From NCBI GenBank assembly GCA_958367245.1, contig CATXEA010000012.1:1-64000 (forward strand): a DNA stretch of 64,000 nucleotides, written 5' to 3'. The notes below the pieces were generated by a model. The model worked only from the letters and a program-made list of their open reading frames with translations, was not told the DNA's origin and made no database searches. Numbering within the stretch: the first letter of the stretch is position 1; the number at the start of each line of letters is the position of its first letter. Made by a program: the position numbers and the translations under genes. Source of the stretch: an uncultured Blautia sp. (GTDB taxonomy: Bacteria > Bacillota > Clostridia > Lachnospirales > Lachnospiraceae). Of this stretch, positions 34,904-44,549 are shown piece after piece.

Positions 34904-37747
34904 ATGGCAGAGAATGTTATGAAAAAGCAGTTCATCAGAATCAGGGGAGCCAATGTAAATAATCTTAAGAATTTAAGTGTGGATATACCGAGAGATCAGT
35001 TTGTCGTGCTTACGGGTCTGAGCGGTTCGGGCAAGTCTTCTCTGGCATTTGATACGATATATGCAGAGGGTCAGAGACGCTATATGGAGTCTCTTTCTTC
35101 CTATGCAAGACAGTTCCTTGGACAGATGGAGAAGCCGGATGTGGAGAGTATCGAGGGACTTCCGCCTGCGATTTCCATTGACCAGAAGTCAACCAACAGG
35201 AATCCCCGTTCCACAGTGGGAACTGTAACGGAAATCTATGATTATTTCAGGCTTCTTTATGCCCGTGTGGGGATTCCTCACTGCCCGAAATGCGGAAGAG
35301 AGATTAAAAGGCAGACAGTTGACCAGATGGTTGATAGCATAATGGCTATGCCTGAGAGGACGAAGATTCAGCTTCTTGCGCCTGTAGTCAGGGGAAGGAA
35401 GGGAACTCACGCGAAGCTTCTTGACCATGCAAAGAGAAGCGGATATGTCCGTGTGCAGATTGACGGAAGTGTATATGAGCTTTCGGAGGAGATTTCACTT
35501 GATAAGAATATCAAGCACAATATTGAAATCATCGTAGACAGACTTGTTGTGAAGCCGGGGATTGAGAAGCGTCTTTCCGATTCCATTGAGACAGTTCTGG
35601 AGCTTGCGGACGGTCTTTTGACTGTAGATACTATGGATGGAGAGCTTCACAATTTCAGTCAGAGCTTTTCCTGTCCGGACTGCGGAGTCAGTGTGGATGA
35701 AATTGAGCCCAGAAGCTTTTCCTTTAATAATCCCTTTGGAGCCTGTCCAGATTGTCTGGGACTTGGATATAAGATGGAATTTGATATTGATCTGATGATA
35801 CCAGATCAGAGTCTGAGCATTGCACAGGGGGCTATCGCAGTCGTAGGATGGCAGTCCTGTACCACACAGGGAAGTTTTTCCAGAGCGATTCTCGACGCTC
35901 TTGCAAAGGAGTATGAATTCAGTCTGGAAACACCGTTTGAGGATTATCCGGAAAAAATAAAGAATATCATTATTAACGGTACGGACGGACATTCTGTTAA
36001 GGTTTATTATAAGGGCCAGAGAGGAGAGGGCGTCTACGATGTGGCATTTCCGGGACTCATCCGGAACGTGGAACAGCGTTACAGAGAAACAGGTTCAGAG
36101 ACTATGAAGCAGGAGTATGAATCTTTTATGCGGATCACGCCGTGTAAGACCTGTAAGGGACAGCGTCTGAAGAAGGAATCTCTGGCAGTTACGGTTGCAG
36201 ATAAGAATATTTATGAAGTCACGAATCTTTCCATAGAGAATCTGAAGAAGTTTCTGGAGGAAATGCAGCTTTCCGACCAGCAGCTCCTCATAGGGAAGCA
36301 GATACTGAAGGAAATCAAATCCCGTGTCAGCTTCCTTTCGGATGTAGGGCTGGATTATCTTTCTCTTGGAAGGGCTACTGCGACGCTTTCAGGAGGAGAG
36401 GCGCAGAGAATCCGTCTTGCCACACAGATTGGTTCAGGTCTGGTGGGAGTTGCCTATATTCTCGATGAGCCGAGTATCGGACTTCATCAGAGAGACAATG
36501 ACAAGCTTCTTCAGTCGTTGATGAAGCTGCGCGATCTGGGGAACAGCCTTATTGTAGTGGAGCACGACGAGGATACCATGCGGGCGGCAGACTGCGTGGT
36601 GGATATCGGACCGGGAGCAGGAGAACATGGCGGTCAGTTAGTGGGAATCGGTACAGCAGAGGAACTGATGAAGAATGAGAAATCCATCACAGGAGCATAC
36701 CTCAGTAAAAAAATAAAGATCCCTGTTCCGAAGGAGAGACGTATTCCTACGGATTTTCTTACGATTAAAGGGGCGTCGGAGAATAACCTTAAGAATATAA
36801 ATGTGGATATTCCGCTGGGAGTTATGACCTGTGTGACCGGTGTTTCCGGTTCCGGAAAGAGTTCTCTGATTAATGAAATTCTTTATAAACGTCTGGCAAG
36901 AGACCTGAACCGCGCAAGGATTATTCCTGGGAAACATAAGGATCTCATAGGCGCGGAGAAGCTTGACAAGGTTATCAATATCGACCAGTCTCCGATCGGA
37001 CGGACGCCGAGATCGAATCCCGCTACCTATACAGGGGTATTTGACCAGATCCGAGATCTTTTCGCAGCCACTTCGGATGCCAAGGCAAAGGGATACAAGA
37101 AGGGACGTTTCAGCTTTAATGTCAAGGGCGGACGATGCGAGGCATGCAGCGGGGACGGTATCATAAAGATAGAAATGCATTTCCTTCCTGATGTCTATGT
37201 ACCCTGCGAGGTTTGTAAGGGCAAGCGCTATAACAGGGAAACTCTGGAAGTGAAGTATAAGGATAAAAACATTTATGACGTTCTGAATATGACGGTGGAG
37301 GAGGCTCTGCCTTTCTTCGAGAATATTCCGTCCATCAGAAGAAAAATAGAGACTCTTTATGATGTGGGGCTTTCCTATATCAGACTGGGTCAGCCTTCCA
37401 CAGAGCTTTCAGGAGGAGAGGCGCAGAGAATCAAGCTTGCCACGGAGCTGAGCAAGAGAAGTACAGGTAAGACGATTTATATTCTGGACGAGCCGACAAC
37501 AGGACTTCATTTCGCAGATGTGCATAAGCTCATCGAGATTTTGAAACGGCTTTCAGAGGGAGGCAATACGGTTGTTGTCATCGAGCATAATCTTGATGTG
37601 ATAAAGACGGCGGATTATATCATTGACATAGGTCCGGAAGGCGGAGACAGAGGAGGAACTGTTATTGCGAAGGGAACACCTGAGGAAATTGCAGCGAACC
37701 CGGTTTCCTATACGGGTAAATATATAAAAAAATATCTGGAAGACTGA
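34904..37747 (+). CDS. uvrA: Excinuclease ABC subunit A
   Basis: This 947-residue DNA-damage recognition ATPase of nucleotide excision repair has two ABC modules. Walker A motifs are GLSGSGKSS near residue 35 and GVSGSGKSS near 645; signatures are LSGGEAQRIRLA and LSGGEAQRIKLA. Zinc-binding cysteine sets lie in CPKCGRE, CPDCGVS...CPDCLG and CEACSGDG...CEVCKGKR. It has full length and is intact. uvrB is not adjacent. The promoter carries a LexA box. Confidence 0.98.
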   Translation: MAENVMKKQFIRIRGANVNNLKNLSVDIPRDQFVVLTGLSGSGKSSLAFDTIYAEGQRRYMESLSSYARQFLGQMEKPDVESIEGLPPAISIDQKSTNRNPRSTVGTVTEIYDYFRLLYARVGIPHCPKCGREIKRQTVDQMVDSIMAMPERTKIQLLAPVVRGRKGTHAKLLDHAKRSGYVRVQIDGSVYELSEEISLDKNIKHNIEIIVDRLVVKPGIEKRLSDSIETVLELADGLLTVDTMDGELHNFSQSFSCPDCGVSVDEIEPRSFSFNNPFGACPDCLGLGYKMEFDIDLMIPDQSLSIAQGAIAVVGWQSCTTQGSFSRAILDALAKEYEFSLETPFEDYPEKIKNIIINGTDGHSVKVYYKGQRGEGVYDVAFPGLIRNVEQRYRETGSETMKQEYESFMRITPCKTCKGQRLKKESLAVTVADKNIYEVTNLSIENLKKFLEEMQLSDQQLLIGKQILKEIKSRVSFLSDVGLDYLSLGRATATLSGGEAQRIRLATQIGSGLVGVAYILDEPSIGLHQRDNDKLLQSLMKLRDLGNSLIVVEHDEDTMRAADCVVDIGPGAGEHGGQLVGIGTAEELMKNEKSITGAYLSKKIKIPVPKERRIPTDFLTIKGASENNLKNINVDIPLGVMTCVTGVSGSGKSSLINEILYKRLARDLNRARIIPGKHKDLIGAEKLDKVINIDQSPIGRTPRSNPATYTGVFDQIRDLFAATSDAKAKGYKKGRFSFNVKGGRCEACSGDGIIKIEMHFLPDVYVPCEVCKGKRYNRETLEVKYKDKNIYDVLNMTVEEALPFFENIPSIRRKIETLYDVGLSYIRLGQPSTELSGGEAQRIKLATELSKRSTGKTIYILDEPTTGLHFADVHKLIEILKRLSEGGNTVVVIEHNLDVIKTADYIIDIGPEGGDRGGTVIAKGTPEEIAANPVSYTGKYIKKYLED

Positions 37748-37870
37748 CCGGGGCTTTTCTTTTTCGAAATTATTGTATATAATGAGAGAAACAAAAAAGC
37801 GCAGATGATTTCCCGACAGGGCATCTGTTAATTTATATTTGTTGTACTAGAATAACAAGATAAGAGAACG

Positions 37871-37887
37871 CCGGAAGCTGCTTCCGG
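37871..37887 (+). other. Small hairpin in the mreB leader
   Basis: CCGGAAG pairs with CTTCCGG around CTG, 30 bases before the mreB start. The 169-base uvrA-mreB gap otherwise holds a TATAAT-like box near 37776 with no clear -35 box. Confidence 0.45.
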
Positions 37888-37916
37888 TGAATGCGATAAA
37901 CAGAAAGGAAACACGT

Positions 37917-38906
37917 ATGCCAGCAAATGATATCGGAATCGACCTGGGTACCAGGAACAGCCTGGTGTACTCCACCGGGAAGGGGCTTGTCCTGAAAGAA
38001 CCATCCGTGGTAGTTTATGATAAAAATTCAGAAAAAATTAAAGCAATCGGGGAAGAAGCCAGGCAGATGTCAGGGCATGCGATTTCCGATATGGCAGTTA
38101 TACGTCCGATTCGCCAGGGAGTCATTGTTGACTACACGGTAATGGAGAAGATGCTGAAATACTTTGTCTCAAGAGCGCTTGGAAGGAGAGCTTTCCGCAA
38201 GCCGCGCATCAGTATCTGTGTACCCAGCGGTATTACGGAGATTGAGCGTAAGGCTGTGGAGGAGGCAACCTATCAGGCAGGGGCAAGAGAGGTATTTCTT
38301 GTTGAAGAACCCATTGCTGCAGCTATTGGAGCCGGGGTGGATGTAACGAAGCCATTTGGCAATCTGATTGTTGACATCGGCGCGGGAACTACAGATGTGG
38401 CAGTTATTTCACTGGCAGGAGTCGTGGTTTCCGGTTCTATCAAGGTTGCGGGAGATGCTTTTGATCAGGCTATTATGAATTATATAAGGGAGAAACACAG
38501 CCTTTTTATAGGAGAAGACCTGGCAGAGAAAATAAAGATACAGATTGGAACCGCCTGCGAGGAAGCGGAACCAAGAACAATGGAAGTAAAGGGCAGAAAT
38601 GTAATTACCGGACTTCCGAAGGTGACAACTCTGACTTCTGAGGAAATCAGAATGGCGTTGAAGGACGCTACAAATCAGATTGTGGAAACCGTTCACGGAG
38701 TCCTTGAGAAAACACCGCCGGAGCTTGCAGCCGATATTGTGGACAGAGGGATTGTCCTCACAGGAGGCGGAGCTATGCTTCACGGTATGGATACACTGAT
38801 CGAGCAGAGGACAGGGGTAAGTACGCTCATTGTTCAGGACGCTATGGGCGTAGTTGCAGTTGGTACAGGCAGATACGCAGAGGTCATGGCGAAATTCGAC
38901 GGATAA
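37917..38906 (+). CDS. mreB: MreB/Mbl-family actin-like protein
   Basis: This 329-residue actin-fold ATPase organises lateral wall synthesis in rods and ovoid cells. Phosphate-binding loops are visible as IDLGTRNSLVY and VDIGAGTTDVAVISL; IVLTGGGAMLHGMD forms the adenosine-binding segment. The first loop reads GTRNSLVY where most MreB proteins have GTANTLVY. mreC and mreD are not adjacent, which suggests an additional MreB/Mbl paralogue. The start at 37917 follows AGAAAGGAA; an earlier ATG at 37887 lacks support. Confidence 0.92.
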   Translation: MPANDIGIDLGTRNSLVYSTGKGLVLKEPSVVVYDKNSEKIKAIGEEARQMSGHAISDMAVIRPIRQGVIVDYTVMEKMLKYFVSRALGRRAFRKPRISICVPSGITEIERKAVEEATYQAGAREVFLVEEPIAAAIGAGVDVTKPFGNLIVDIGAGTTDVAVISLAGVVVSGSIKVAGDAFDQAIMNYIREKHSLFIGEDLAEKIKIQIGTACEEAEPRTMEVKGRNVITGLPKVTTLTSEEIRMALKDATNQIVETVHGVLEKTPPELAADIVDRGIVLTGGGAMLHGMDTLIEQRTGVSTLIVQDAMGVVAVGTGRYAEVMAKFDG

Positions 38907-38911
38907 AGCAG

Positions 38912-38938
38912 GGGGTGCTGCAGATGCAGCGCCCTTTT
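38912..38938 (+). terminator. Terminator after mreB
   Basis: GGGTGCTGC (38913-38921) pairs with GCAGCGCCC (38926-38934) around AGAT, followed by TTTT. It shares the core GTGCTGC-N4-GCAGCGCC with the terminator at 19738-19766. Confidence 0.85.
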
Positions 38939-39063
38939 GGCGTTAGATGGCGGAACGGAGGTTGCAGAAATGCGCAGAAGAAAATGTTGTTTTGCAACGC
39001 GCATTTCGCAGCAAGAACGCAGGAGTGTTCTTGAAAAGAATGTACAGAAATGGAGAGATACGA

Positions 39064-41307
39064 ATGAGTGAGACTGTAACCGGATACATAGACCATATTA
39101 TTTTCCGAAACGAAGAGAATGGGTATACAGTCATGGTTCTGAAAGAAACAGGAAACGAGGAAGAACTTACCTGTGTGGGGACGTTTCCGGCAGTGAATCA
39201 GGGGGCTTCCATAGAAGCGTCAGGAGAATATACCCATCATCCTGTTTACGGCAAACAGTTTCAGATTGAGAGTTTTCAGGAGAAGATGCCGGAAGACGCG
39301 ATGGCGATGGAGAGGTATCTGGGCTCCGGGGCGATTAAGGGAATAGGCGCTGCGCTGGCAGCAAGAATTGTGCGCCGTTTCGGAGAAGACACCTTCCGGA
39401 TAGTGGAGGAGGAGCCGGAACGTCTGGCGGAAGTGAAGGGAATCAGTGAAAAAAAGGCAAGAGAAATCGCAGCGCAGGTTACCGAGAAGGCAGAAATGCG
39501 AAAAGTTATGATTTTTCTTCAGAAATATGGGATTTCGCTTAATCTTGGAGCTAAGATTTATCAGAAATACGGGCAGTCTGTGTACAGTGTGCTTCAGGAA
39601 AATCCCTATCGTCTTGCAGAAGATATCAGCGGAGTAGGATTTAAAATCGCAGATGAGATTGCTGCCCGTATCGGTATCCATACAGATTCAGATTACAGAA
39701 TCAGGAGCGGAATGTTGTATACTCTGTTAATCGCTTCTTCGGAAGGGCATACTTATCTTCCTAAGGAGATTCTGTTTGACAGATGTTCCAGCCTTCTGGG
39801 AGTGGATGTTTCCTACATGGAAAAACATCTCATGGATATGACAATTGACCGAAAACTGATACAAAAGGAAATTAACGGGAATGTTGCAGTCTATCCCAGT
39901 AAATACTATTATCTGGAAATGAATACGGCGAGAATGCTGTGCGAGCTGAACGTGCGCTGTCCTGAGGATGAAGAATTTGTGAAGCGCCGTCTTGTTCAGA
40001 TAGAGAAGGAGACTGGGACAGTTCTCGATGAAATGCAGAAAAAGGCAGTTCTTGAGGCTTCCAGTCATGGACTTTTCATATTGACGGGAGGTCCCGGTAC
40101 AGGAAAAACAACAACGATTAACGCTATTATACGCTTTTTCGAGGGAGAAGGGGCTGAACTTCGTCTTGCAGCGCCTACCGGACGGGCAGCGAAGCGTATG
40201 ACAGAGGCAACCGGATATGAAGCCCAGACAATTCACAGATTGCTGGAACTTAACGGAATCCCTGAGGATGACAGAGAAGGGCAGGCAGTGAAATTTGAAA
40301 GAAATGCAGAAAATCCTCTGGAAGCAGACGTCATTATCATTGATGAGATGTCTATGGTCGATATCCATCTGATGCATTCACTTCTTCTTGCCGTAACTGC
40401 AGGAACAAGACTGATTCTTGTAGGAGACGAGAACCAGCTTCCAAGCGTCGGTCCCGGAAATGTACTTCGGGATATTATCAGGAGCGGGGAATTTTCCGTA
40501 GTTGAACTCAAGAAAATCTTCCGTCAGGCTGCTGAGAGCGACATTGTGGTAAATGCCCATAAGATTAACAGGGGAGAGCAGGTGGAAATATCCAACAAGA
40601 GCCGCGATTTCTTTTTCCTGAAACGGTACAATGCAGATATTATTATCCGTGTGGTGATTGCGCTGATTCAGGAAAAGCTTCCCAGATATGTGGATGCAAG
40701 ACCTTTTGAGATACAGGTGCTTACGCCTATGAGAAAGGGGCTTCTTGGAGTAGAACGGCTCAATCAGATTCTTCAGAGATATCTGAACCCTCCGGACGGC
40801 AAAAAAAAGGAAAAGGATTTCGGCAGCAGACTGTTTCGGGAAGGCGACAAGGTAATGCAGATCAAGAACAATTATCAGCTTGAATGGGAAGTGAGAGGAA
40901 AATACGGAATTCCCGTGGAAGAAGGAATCGGTGTTTTTAACGGTGACATGGGAATCCTGAAGGAAATCAATGAATTTGCGGAGACTGCAGAGGTGGAATT
41001 TGAAGATGGACGCTTTGCCCAGTATTCCTTTAAACAGCTTGAAGAGCTGGAGCTTGCCTATGCAATTACCATCCACAAATCTCAGGGCTCGGAATATCCG
41101 GCAGTGATTTTGCCGATTCTTTCCGGTCCCCGGATGCTTTTAAATCGTAATCTTCTCTATACTGCGGTGACCAGGGCAAGGAAATGCGTGACTGTGGTAG
41201 GAGATGAAGGAACTTTTGCAGAGATGATTCGAAATGAGAAGCAGCAGAAACGCTACAGTTCCCTGGACCTGAGAGTGAAAGAGTTTGCTTCGGAGGATAC
41301 AGTTTGA
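39064..41307 (+). CDS. recD2: RecD2-type ATP-dependent DNA helicase
   Basis: This 747-residue SF1B helicase has an N-terminal region with an OB-like fold and helix-hairpin-helix segments (AIKGIGAALAARIVRRFG, EVKGISEKKAREIA). The helicase core has Walker A LTGGPGTGKTTT near residue 345 and Walker B DVIIIDEMSMVD. The C-terminal motif AYAITIHKSQGSEYPAVI is also present. RecD2 proteins act in repair and replication without RecBC. The start at 39064 follows ATGGAGAG; upstream in-frame sequence to 38947 overlaps the mreB terminator region. It overlaps comF by 4 bases. Confidence 0.95.
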   Translation: MSETVTGYIDHIIFRNEENGYTVMVLKETGNEEELTCVGTFPAVNQGASIEASGEYTHHPVYGKQFQIESFQEKMPEDAMAMERYLGSGAIKGIGAALAARIVRRFGEDTFRIVEEEPERLAEVKGISEKKAREIAAQVTEKAEMRKVMIFLQKYGISLNLGAKIYQKYGQSVYSVLQENPYRLAEDISGVGFKIADEIAARIGIHTDSDYRIRSGMLYTLLIASSEGHTYLPKEILFDRCSSLLGVDVSYMEKHLMDMTIDRKLIQKEINGNVAVYPSKYYYLEMNTARMLCELNVRCPEDEEFVKRRLVQIEKETGTVLDEMQKKAVLEASSHGLFILTGGPGTGKTTTINAIIRFFEGEGAELRLAAPTGRAAKRMTEATGYEAQTIHRLLELNGIPEDDREGQAVKFERNAENPLEADVIIIDEMSMVDIHLMHSLLLAVTAGTRLILVGDENQLPSVGPGNVLRDIIRSGEFSVVELKKIFRQAAESDIVVNAHKINRGEQVEISNKSRDFFFLKRYNADIIIRVVIALIQEKLPRYVDARPFEIQVLTPMRKGLLGVERLNQILQRYLNPPDGKKKEKDFGSRLFREGDKVMQIKNNYQLEWEVRGKYGIPVEEGIGVFNGDMGILKEINEFAETAEVEFEDGRFAQYSFKQLEELELAYAITIHKSQGSEYPAVILPILSGPRMLLNRNLLYTAVTRARKCVTVVGDEGTFAEMIRNEKQQKRYSSLDLRVKEFASEDTV

Positions 41308-42011
41308 AAAAACTGACAGAAAGCTTTCTGAACATTTTATACCCCAGACGCTGTCCTCTTTGCCATGAGATTCTGAAAGAACAGGACAGCCTGATTTGCG
41401 AAAAGTGCAGGGAGACATTGAGCCCCATAGAAGAACCGAGATGTTATAAGTGTGGGAAACCTGTCAGGGAAGGAGAAGAATATTGTCCTGACTGTACGTC
41501 AGCGCAGCACTTCTATGACAGGGGCAGAGGGATTTTTGTTTACGATGAGAGGATGAGGCAGTCTCTTGTGCGTTACAAATATTACGGGTGCAGGGAATAT
41601 GGTGATTTTTACAGCCGTGCCATGTGCCTGTATGGAAAAAAGGAGATTGCCCTCTGGAAACCGGAGCTTATTGTTCCGGTACCTGTCCACAGGACAAAGG
41701 AGAGAAGGAGAGGATTCAATCAGTCTGCATATCTGGCAGAAAGGATAAGCGGATATACGGGGATTCCGGCAGACCTGACTCTTGTAAAAAAAATCAGGAA
41801 AACCAAATCGCAGAAGAAGCTTACAGCCCATCAGAGACAGGAGAATCTGAAAAAGGCTTTTGAGGTACAGCATCCTGTAAACGCGGGGAGGATTCTGGTG
41901 GTGGACGACGTATATACCACAGGAAGCACCATAGACGCAATGGCGCGATGCCTGAAAGAAAAAGGGGCTGAAAAGATATATTTCCTTACGGTCTGTATCG
42001 GGGAAAGATGA
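41304..42011 (+). CDS. comF: ComF family protein
   Basis: This 235-residue protein has N-terminal zinc-ribbon cysteines (RCPLCHE, CEKCRE, CYKCGKP, CPDCTS) and a C-terminal phosphoribosyltransferase fold with the PRPP motif RILVVDDVYTTGSTI. ComF is needed for DNA uptake in Bacillus; its biochemical role is unclear. It starts at a TTG 7 bases after GGAGG, so that recD2 stop and comF start share TTGA. It adds to comEA and comEC elsewhere in the window. Confidence 0.92.
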   Translation: MKKLTESFLNILYPRRCPLCHEILKEQDSLICEKCRETLSPIEEPRCYKCGKPVREGEEYCPDCTSAQHFYDRGRGIFVYDERMRQSLVRYKYYGCREYGDFYSRAMCLYGKKEIALWKPELIVPVPVHRTKERRRGFNQSAYLAERISGYTGIPADLTLVKKIRKTKSQKKLTAHQRQENLKKAFEVQHPVNAGRILVVDDVYTTGSTIDAMARCLKEKGAEKIYFLTVCIGER

Positions 42012-42114
42012 TAAAAAAACCTTTTCATAGGTTTGGATATATGTTACAATCAATAATATATGGTTCTTAGCGTATGTAGTAATGTATCAGTGAGAAACTT
42101 GTAAGGAGTAATTT

Positions 42115-42549
42115 ATGTTAAATGAAGAGAAAGTAAAAATCATGAATCGGCTCGCTATGTACGAAAAGCGGGAAGGGAAAAAATATCTGCCAGTCAGCAA
42201 GTATTACAGAACAGACTATATCGGACTTGCGCTGATTAAGAATTTTTTTCTGGCAACCATAGGTTATGGCCTGATATTATGTGCAGTTGCAGCCTATTTA
42301 GGTGAATATCTCCTGGCAAATATTCACAAGATGAATCTGGTGAATCTGGGAATCTATGTTGTTGCAGGATATGTGGTCACGCTTGCAGTATATTCAGTGC
42401 TGACCTATATTTTATATTCCGTTAAATATCATAAGGCGAAGAAAAGTGTGAAATCTTATTATGAACAGCTTACAGCCCTGAATAAGATTTACAGCCGAGA
42501 GGAGAAAAAAACAACTGGCAGGGGAACCGCAGGAGGATATAAAAAATGA
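42115..42549 (+). CDS. Small membrane protein upstream of cdaA
   Basis: This 144-residue protein has a charged N-terminus (LAMYEKREGKKYLPVSKYYRTDYIG) and two helices (about residues 45-68 and 78-102). A basic helical C-terminus (YHKAKKSVKSYYEQLTALNKIYSREEKKTT) looks like a short coiled coil. No family is recognised. It overlaps the next membrane-protein gene by 4 bases, and that gene runs into cdaA-cdaR, so a role in envelope or turgor homeostasis connected with c-di-AMP is plausible. A weak extended -10 (TGTTACAAT, near 42048) precedes it. Confidence 0.7.
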   Translation: MLNEEKVKIMNRLAMYEKREGKKYLPVSKYYRTDYIGLALIKNFFLATIGYGLILCAVAAYLGEYLLANIHKMNLVNLGIYVVAGYVVTLAVYSVLTYILYSVKYHKAKKSVKSYYEQLTALNKIYSREEKKTTGRGTAGGYKK

Positions 42550-43640
42550 CAGCTTTACTGGAATTGAAGCAAAAAATCAAAAATTTATACGGACAGAATG
42601 AAATCTATATCCTGCCTGTATTGAAATTTGCACTGGCTCTTACTTATTTCTTATGGATTAACGAAAAAATGGGATATATGAGCCAGCTTAACAACCTGTT
42701 TATTGTATTGATTCTGGCGCTTATTTGTTCTATCATGCCGCCGGCAGTAACAATCTTTGTAGGATTTGTTCTGATGCTGGGACATGCATATGCGCTTGGA
42801 ATAGAAGTAGCGGCGTTCCTGCTGGTTCTGATTCTTTTTATGCTGATTCTGTTTCTTCGATTCAGCGCGGGTACAAATATTGTGCTGGTATTTACACCGC
42901 TTTCCTTTACCTGCGGTGTTCCTGCCCTTCTTCCGATCGGATGCGGGCTTTTAAGCGGTCCTGCCTCCTCGCTTCCGGCAGGCTGCGGTATCATCATCTA
43001 TTATTTTGTACGTTTTGTCCGGGCACAGTCTGCATATCTGGCTAATCCGGATGTGCTTCTCACAGAGAAGCTGAAAACGATGGCAGACGGGCTGGTTCAG
43101 AACTGGGGAATGTGGATTACGATTGTTGCCTTTATTGCGACAATTCTTATCGTTAATCTGATTCGCACACGTTCTTTTGATTATGCATGGAGAATTGCGA
43201 TCCTTGTGGGCGGCGTAACCTATATACTGGTTCTTCTGGCAGCAGGTTACTGTCTGGATCTGACTTTCAACATCATTCCTATGGTGATATATACAGTGGT
43301 TTCCGTTCTTGTAGGCATTGTGCTGGAGTTCTTCGTCTTCGGAGGAGATTACAGCCGTACGGAGAGACTGGAATATGAGGATGATGAGTATTATTACTAT
43401 GTAAAGGCTGTGCCTAAGGCAGCAGTTGCAGCTACAGAACGCAGCATCAAAAAAATTAATGCGGAACCAAGTACAGAAGAGAAAGTTTTTGAAGAAAATA
43501 CGGGCGCTTATGCGAATCCGATTTTCCACGAAGACGACGTACAGGAGCCTGCTCAGAGTGAAGCTCCCGTGTTAAGAAAAAAGAGAATGGACGATGTGGA
43601 CTTTGAGAGAAAACTTGAGGAATCTCTGAAAGACCTCTAA
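42546..43640 (+). CDS. Polytopic membrane protein upstream of cdaA
   Basis: This 364-residue protein has about eight to nine helices in residues 20-285, including a glycine- and proline-rich LLPIGCGLLSGPASSLPAGCG segment, and then a charged cytoplasmic tail of about 75 residues (LEYEDDEYYYYVKAVPKAAVA onward, ending in FERKLEESLKDL). I do not recognise the family and see no ATPase or sugar-transferase motif. It sits between a small partner protein and cdaA, with 21 bases to cdaA, which suggests a four-gene operon. Confidence 0.75.
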   Translation: MTALLELKQKIKNLYGQNEIYILPVLKFALALTYFLWINEKMGYMSQLNNLFIVLILALICSIMPPAVTIFVGFVLMLGHAYALGIEVAAFLLVLILFMLILFLRFSAGTNIVLVFTPLSFTCGVPALLPIGCGLLSGPASSLPAGCGIIIYYFVRFVRAQSAYLANPDVLLTEKLKTMADGLVQNWGMWITIVAFIATILIVNLIRTRSFDYAWRIAILVGGVTYILVLLAAGYCLDLTFNIIPMVIYTVVSVLVGIVLEFFVFGGDYSRTERLEYEDDEYYYYVKAVPKAAVAATERSIKKINAEPSTEEKVFEENTGAYANPIFHEDDVQEPAQSEAPVLRKKRMDDVDFERKLEESLKDL

Positions 43641-43661
43641 AATAAAAGAAAGGAGAACAAT

Positions 43662-44549
43662 ATGAAGGATATTGCCATTGAGCTTGCAGACTATTTATCA
43701 AGAATCGCACTTCCCAAGATTGGGGTTATTGATGTGATACAGATTATTGTCATTGCGTTTTTTGTGTACCAGTTTATGATCTGGATCAAATACACACGTG
43801 CATATACGCTGCTGAAGGGCATTGTTCTTGTTCTCCTCTTTATTTTTCTTGCGTATATCTTTAAAATGAATACGATTCTGTGGATTTTCTCCAATCTGGC
43901 AAGTACGCTTATCGTAGGCGTTGTTGTTATTTTCCAGCCGGAGCTTCGCAAGGTTCTGGAGCAGCTTGGACAGAAAAAGATCATGTCGGCAATTATCCCT
44001 TTCGGCTCAGACAAAGAAGTGCAGGAACGATTCACAGATAAGACGATCAGTGAGCTGATCAAGGCATGTTTTGACATGGGCGAGGTAAAAACAGGAGCTC
44101 TGATCGTAATAGAACAGGCGGAGCTTCTGACAGATTATATACGAACAGGCATTAATCTGGATGCCATTCTCACCAGTCAGCTTCTTATTAACATTTTTGA
44201 ACATAATACGCCGCTTCACGACGGGGCGGTGATCGTAAGAGGAAACCGTATTGTGGCAGCTACATGTTATCTTCCTCTTTCTGATAATATGGAACTCAGT
44301 AAACAGCTTGGTACCCGTCACAGAGCAGGGGTGGGAATCAGTGAACAGACGGATTCCCTTACCATTATCGTTTCCGAAGAGACAGGTCAGGTTTCAGTGG
44401 CTTACAGAGGACGGCTGATTCGCGGTGTAAACAGCGCCAAACTTCGTGAAATGCTTGTGATCGCGCAGAATAAGAAGGTTGTAGATAACAATAAGCTCAG
44501 GCATTTGCTGAAAGGGAGAATAAAACATGAAGAGAAAAATAACAGATAA
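43662..44549 (+). CDS. cdaA: Diadenylate cyclase CdaA
   Basis: This 295-residue membrane enzyme joins two ATP molecules to c-di-AMP, which controls potassium and osmotic balance and cell-wall homeostasis. Three N-terminal helices (about residues 20-90) precede the DAC domain, whose catalytic motifs are DGA (HDGAVIVRGNRI, near residue 188) and RHR (GTRHRAGVG, near 220). The start follows AAAGGAG. It overlaps cdaR by 23 bases, so production is coupled. glmM, often third in this operon, is not seen here. Confidence 0.97.
   Translation: MKDIAIELADYLSRIALPKIGVIDVIQIIVIAFFVYQFMIWIKYTRAYTLLKGIVLVLLFIFLAYIFKMNTILWIFSNLASTLIVGVVVIFQPELRKVLEQLGQKKIMSAIIPFGSDKEVQERFTDKTISELIKACFDMGEVKTGALIVIEQAELLTDYIRTGINLDAILTSQLLINIFEHNTPLHDGAVIVRGNRIVAATCYLPLSDNMELSKQLGTRHRAGVGISEQTDSLTIIVSEETGQVSVAYRGRLIRGVNSAKLREMLVIAQNKKVVDNNKLRHLLKGRIKHEEKNNR

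Noticed and set aside
38947..39063. Extended N-terminus of the RecD2 helicase
   Set aside because: The extension starts next to the mreB terminator and has no good ribosome binding site; homologues begin close to the ATG at 39064.
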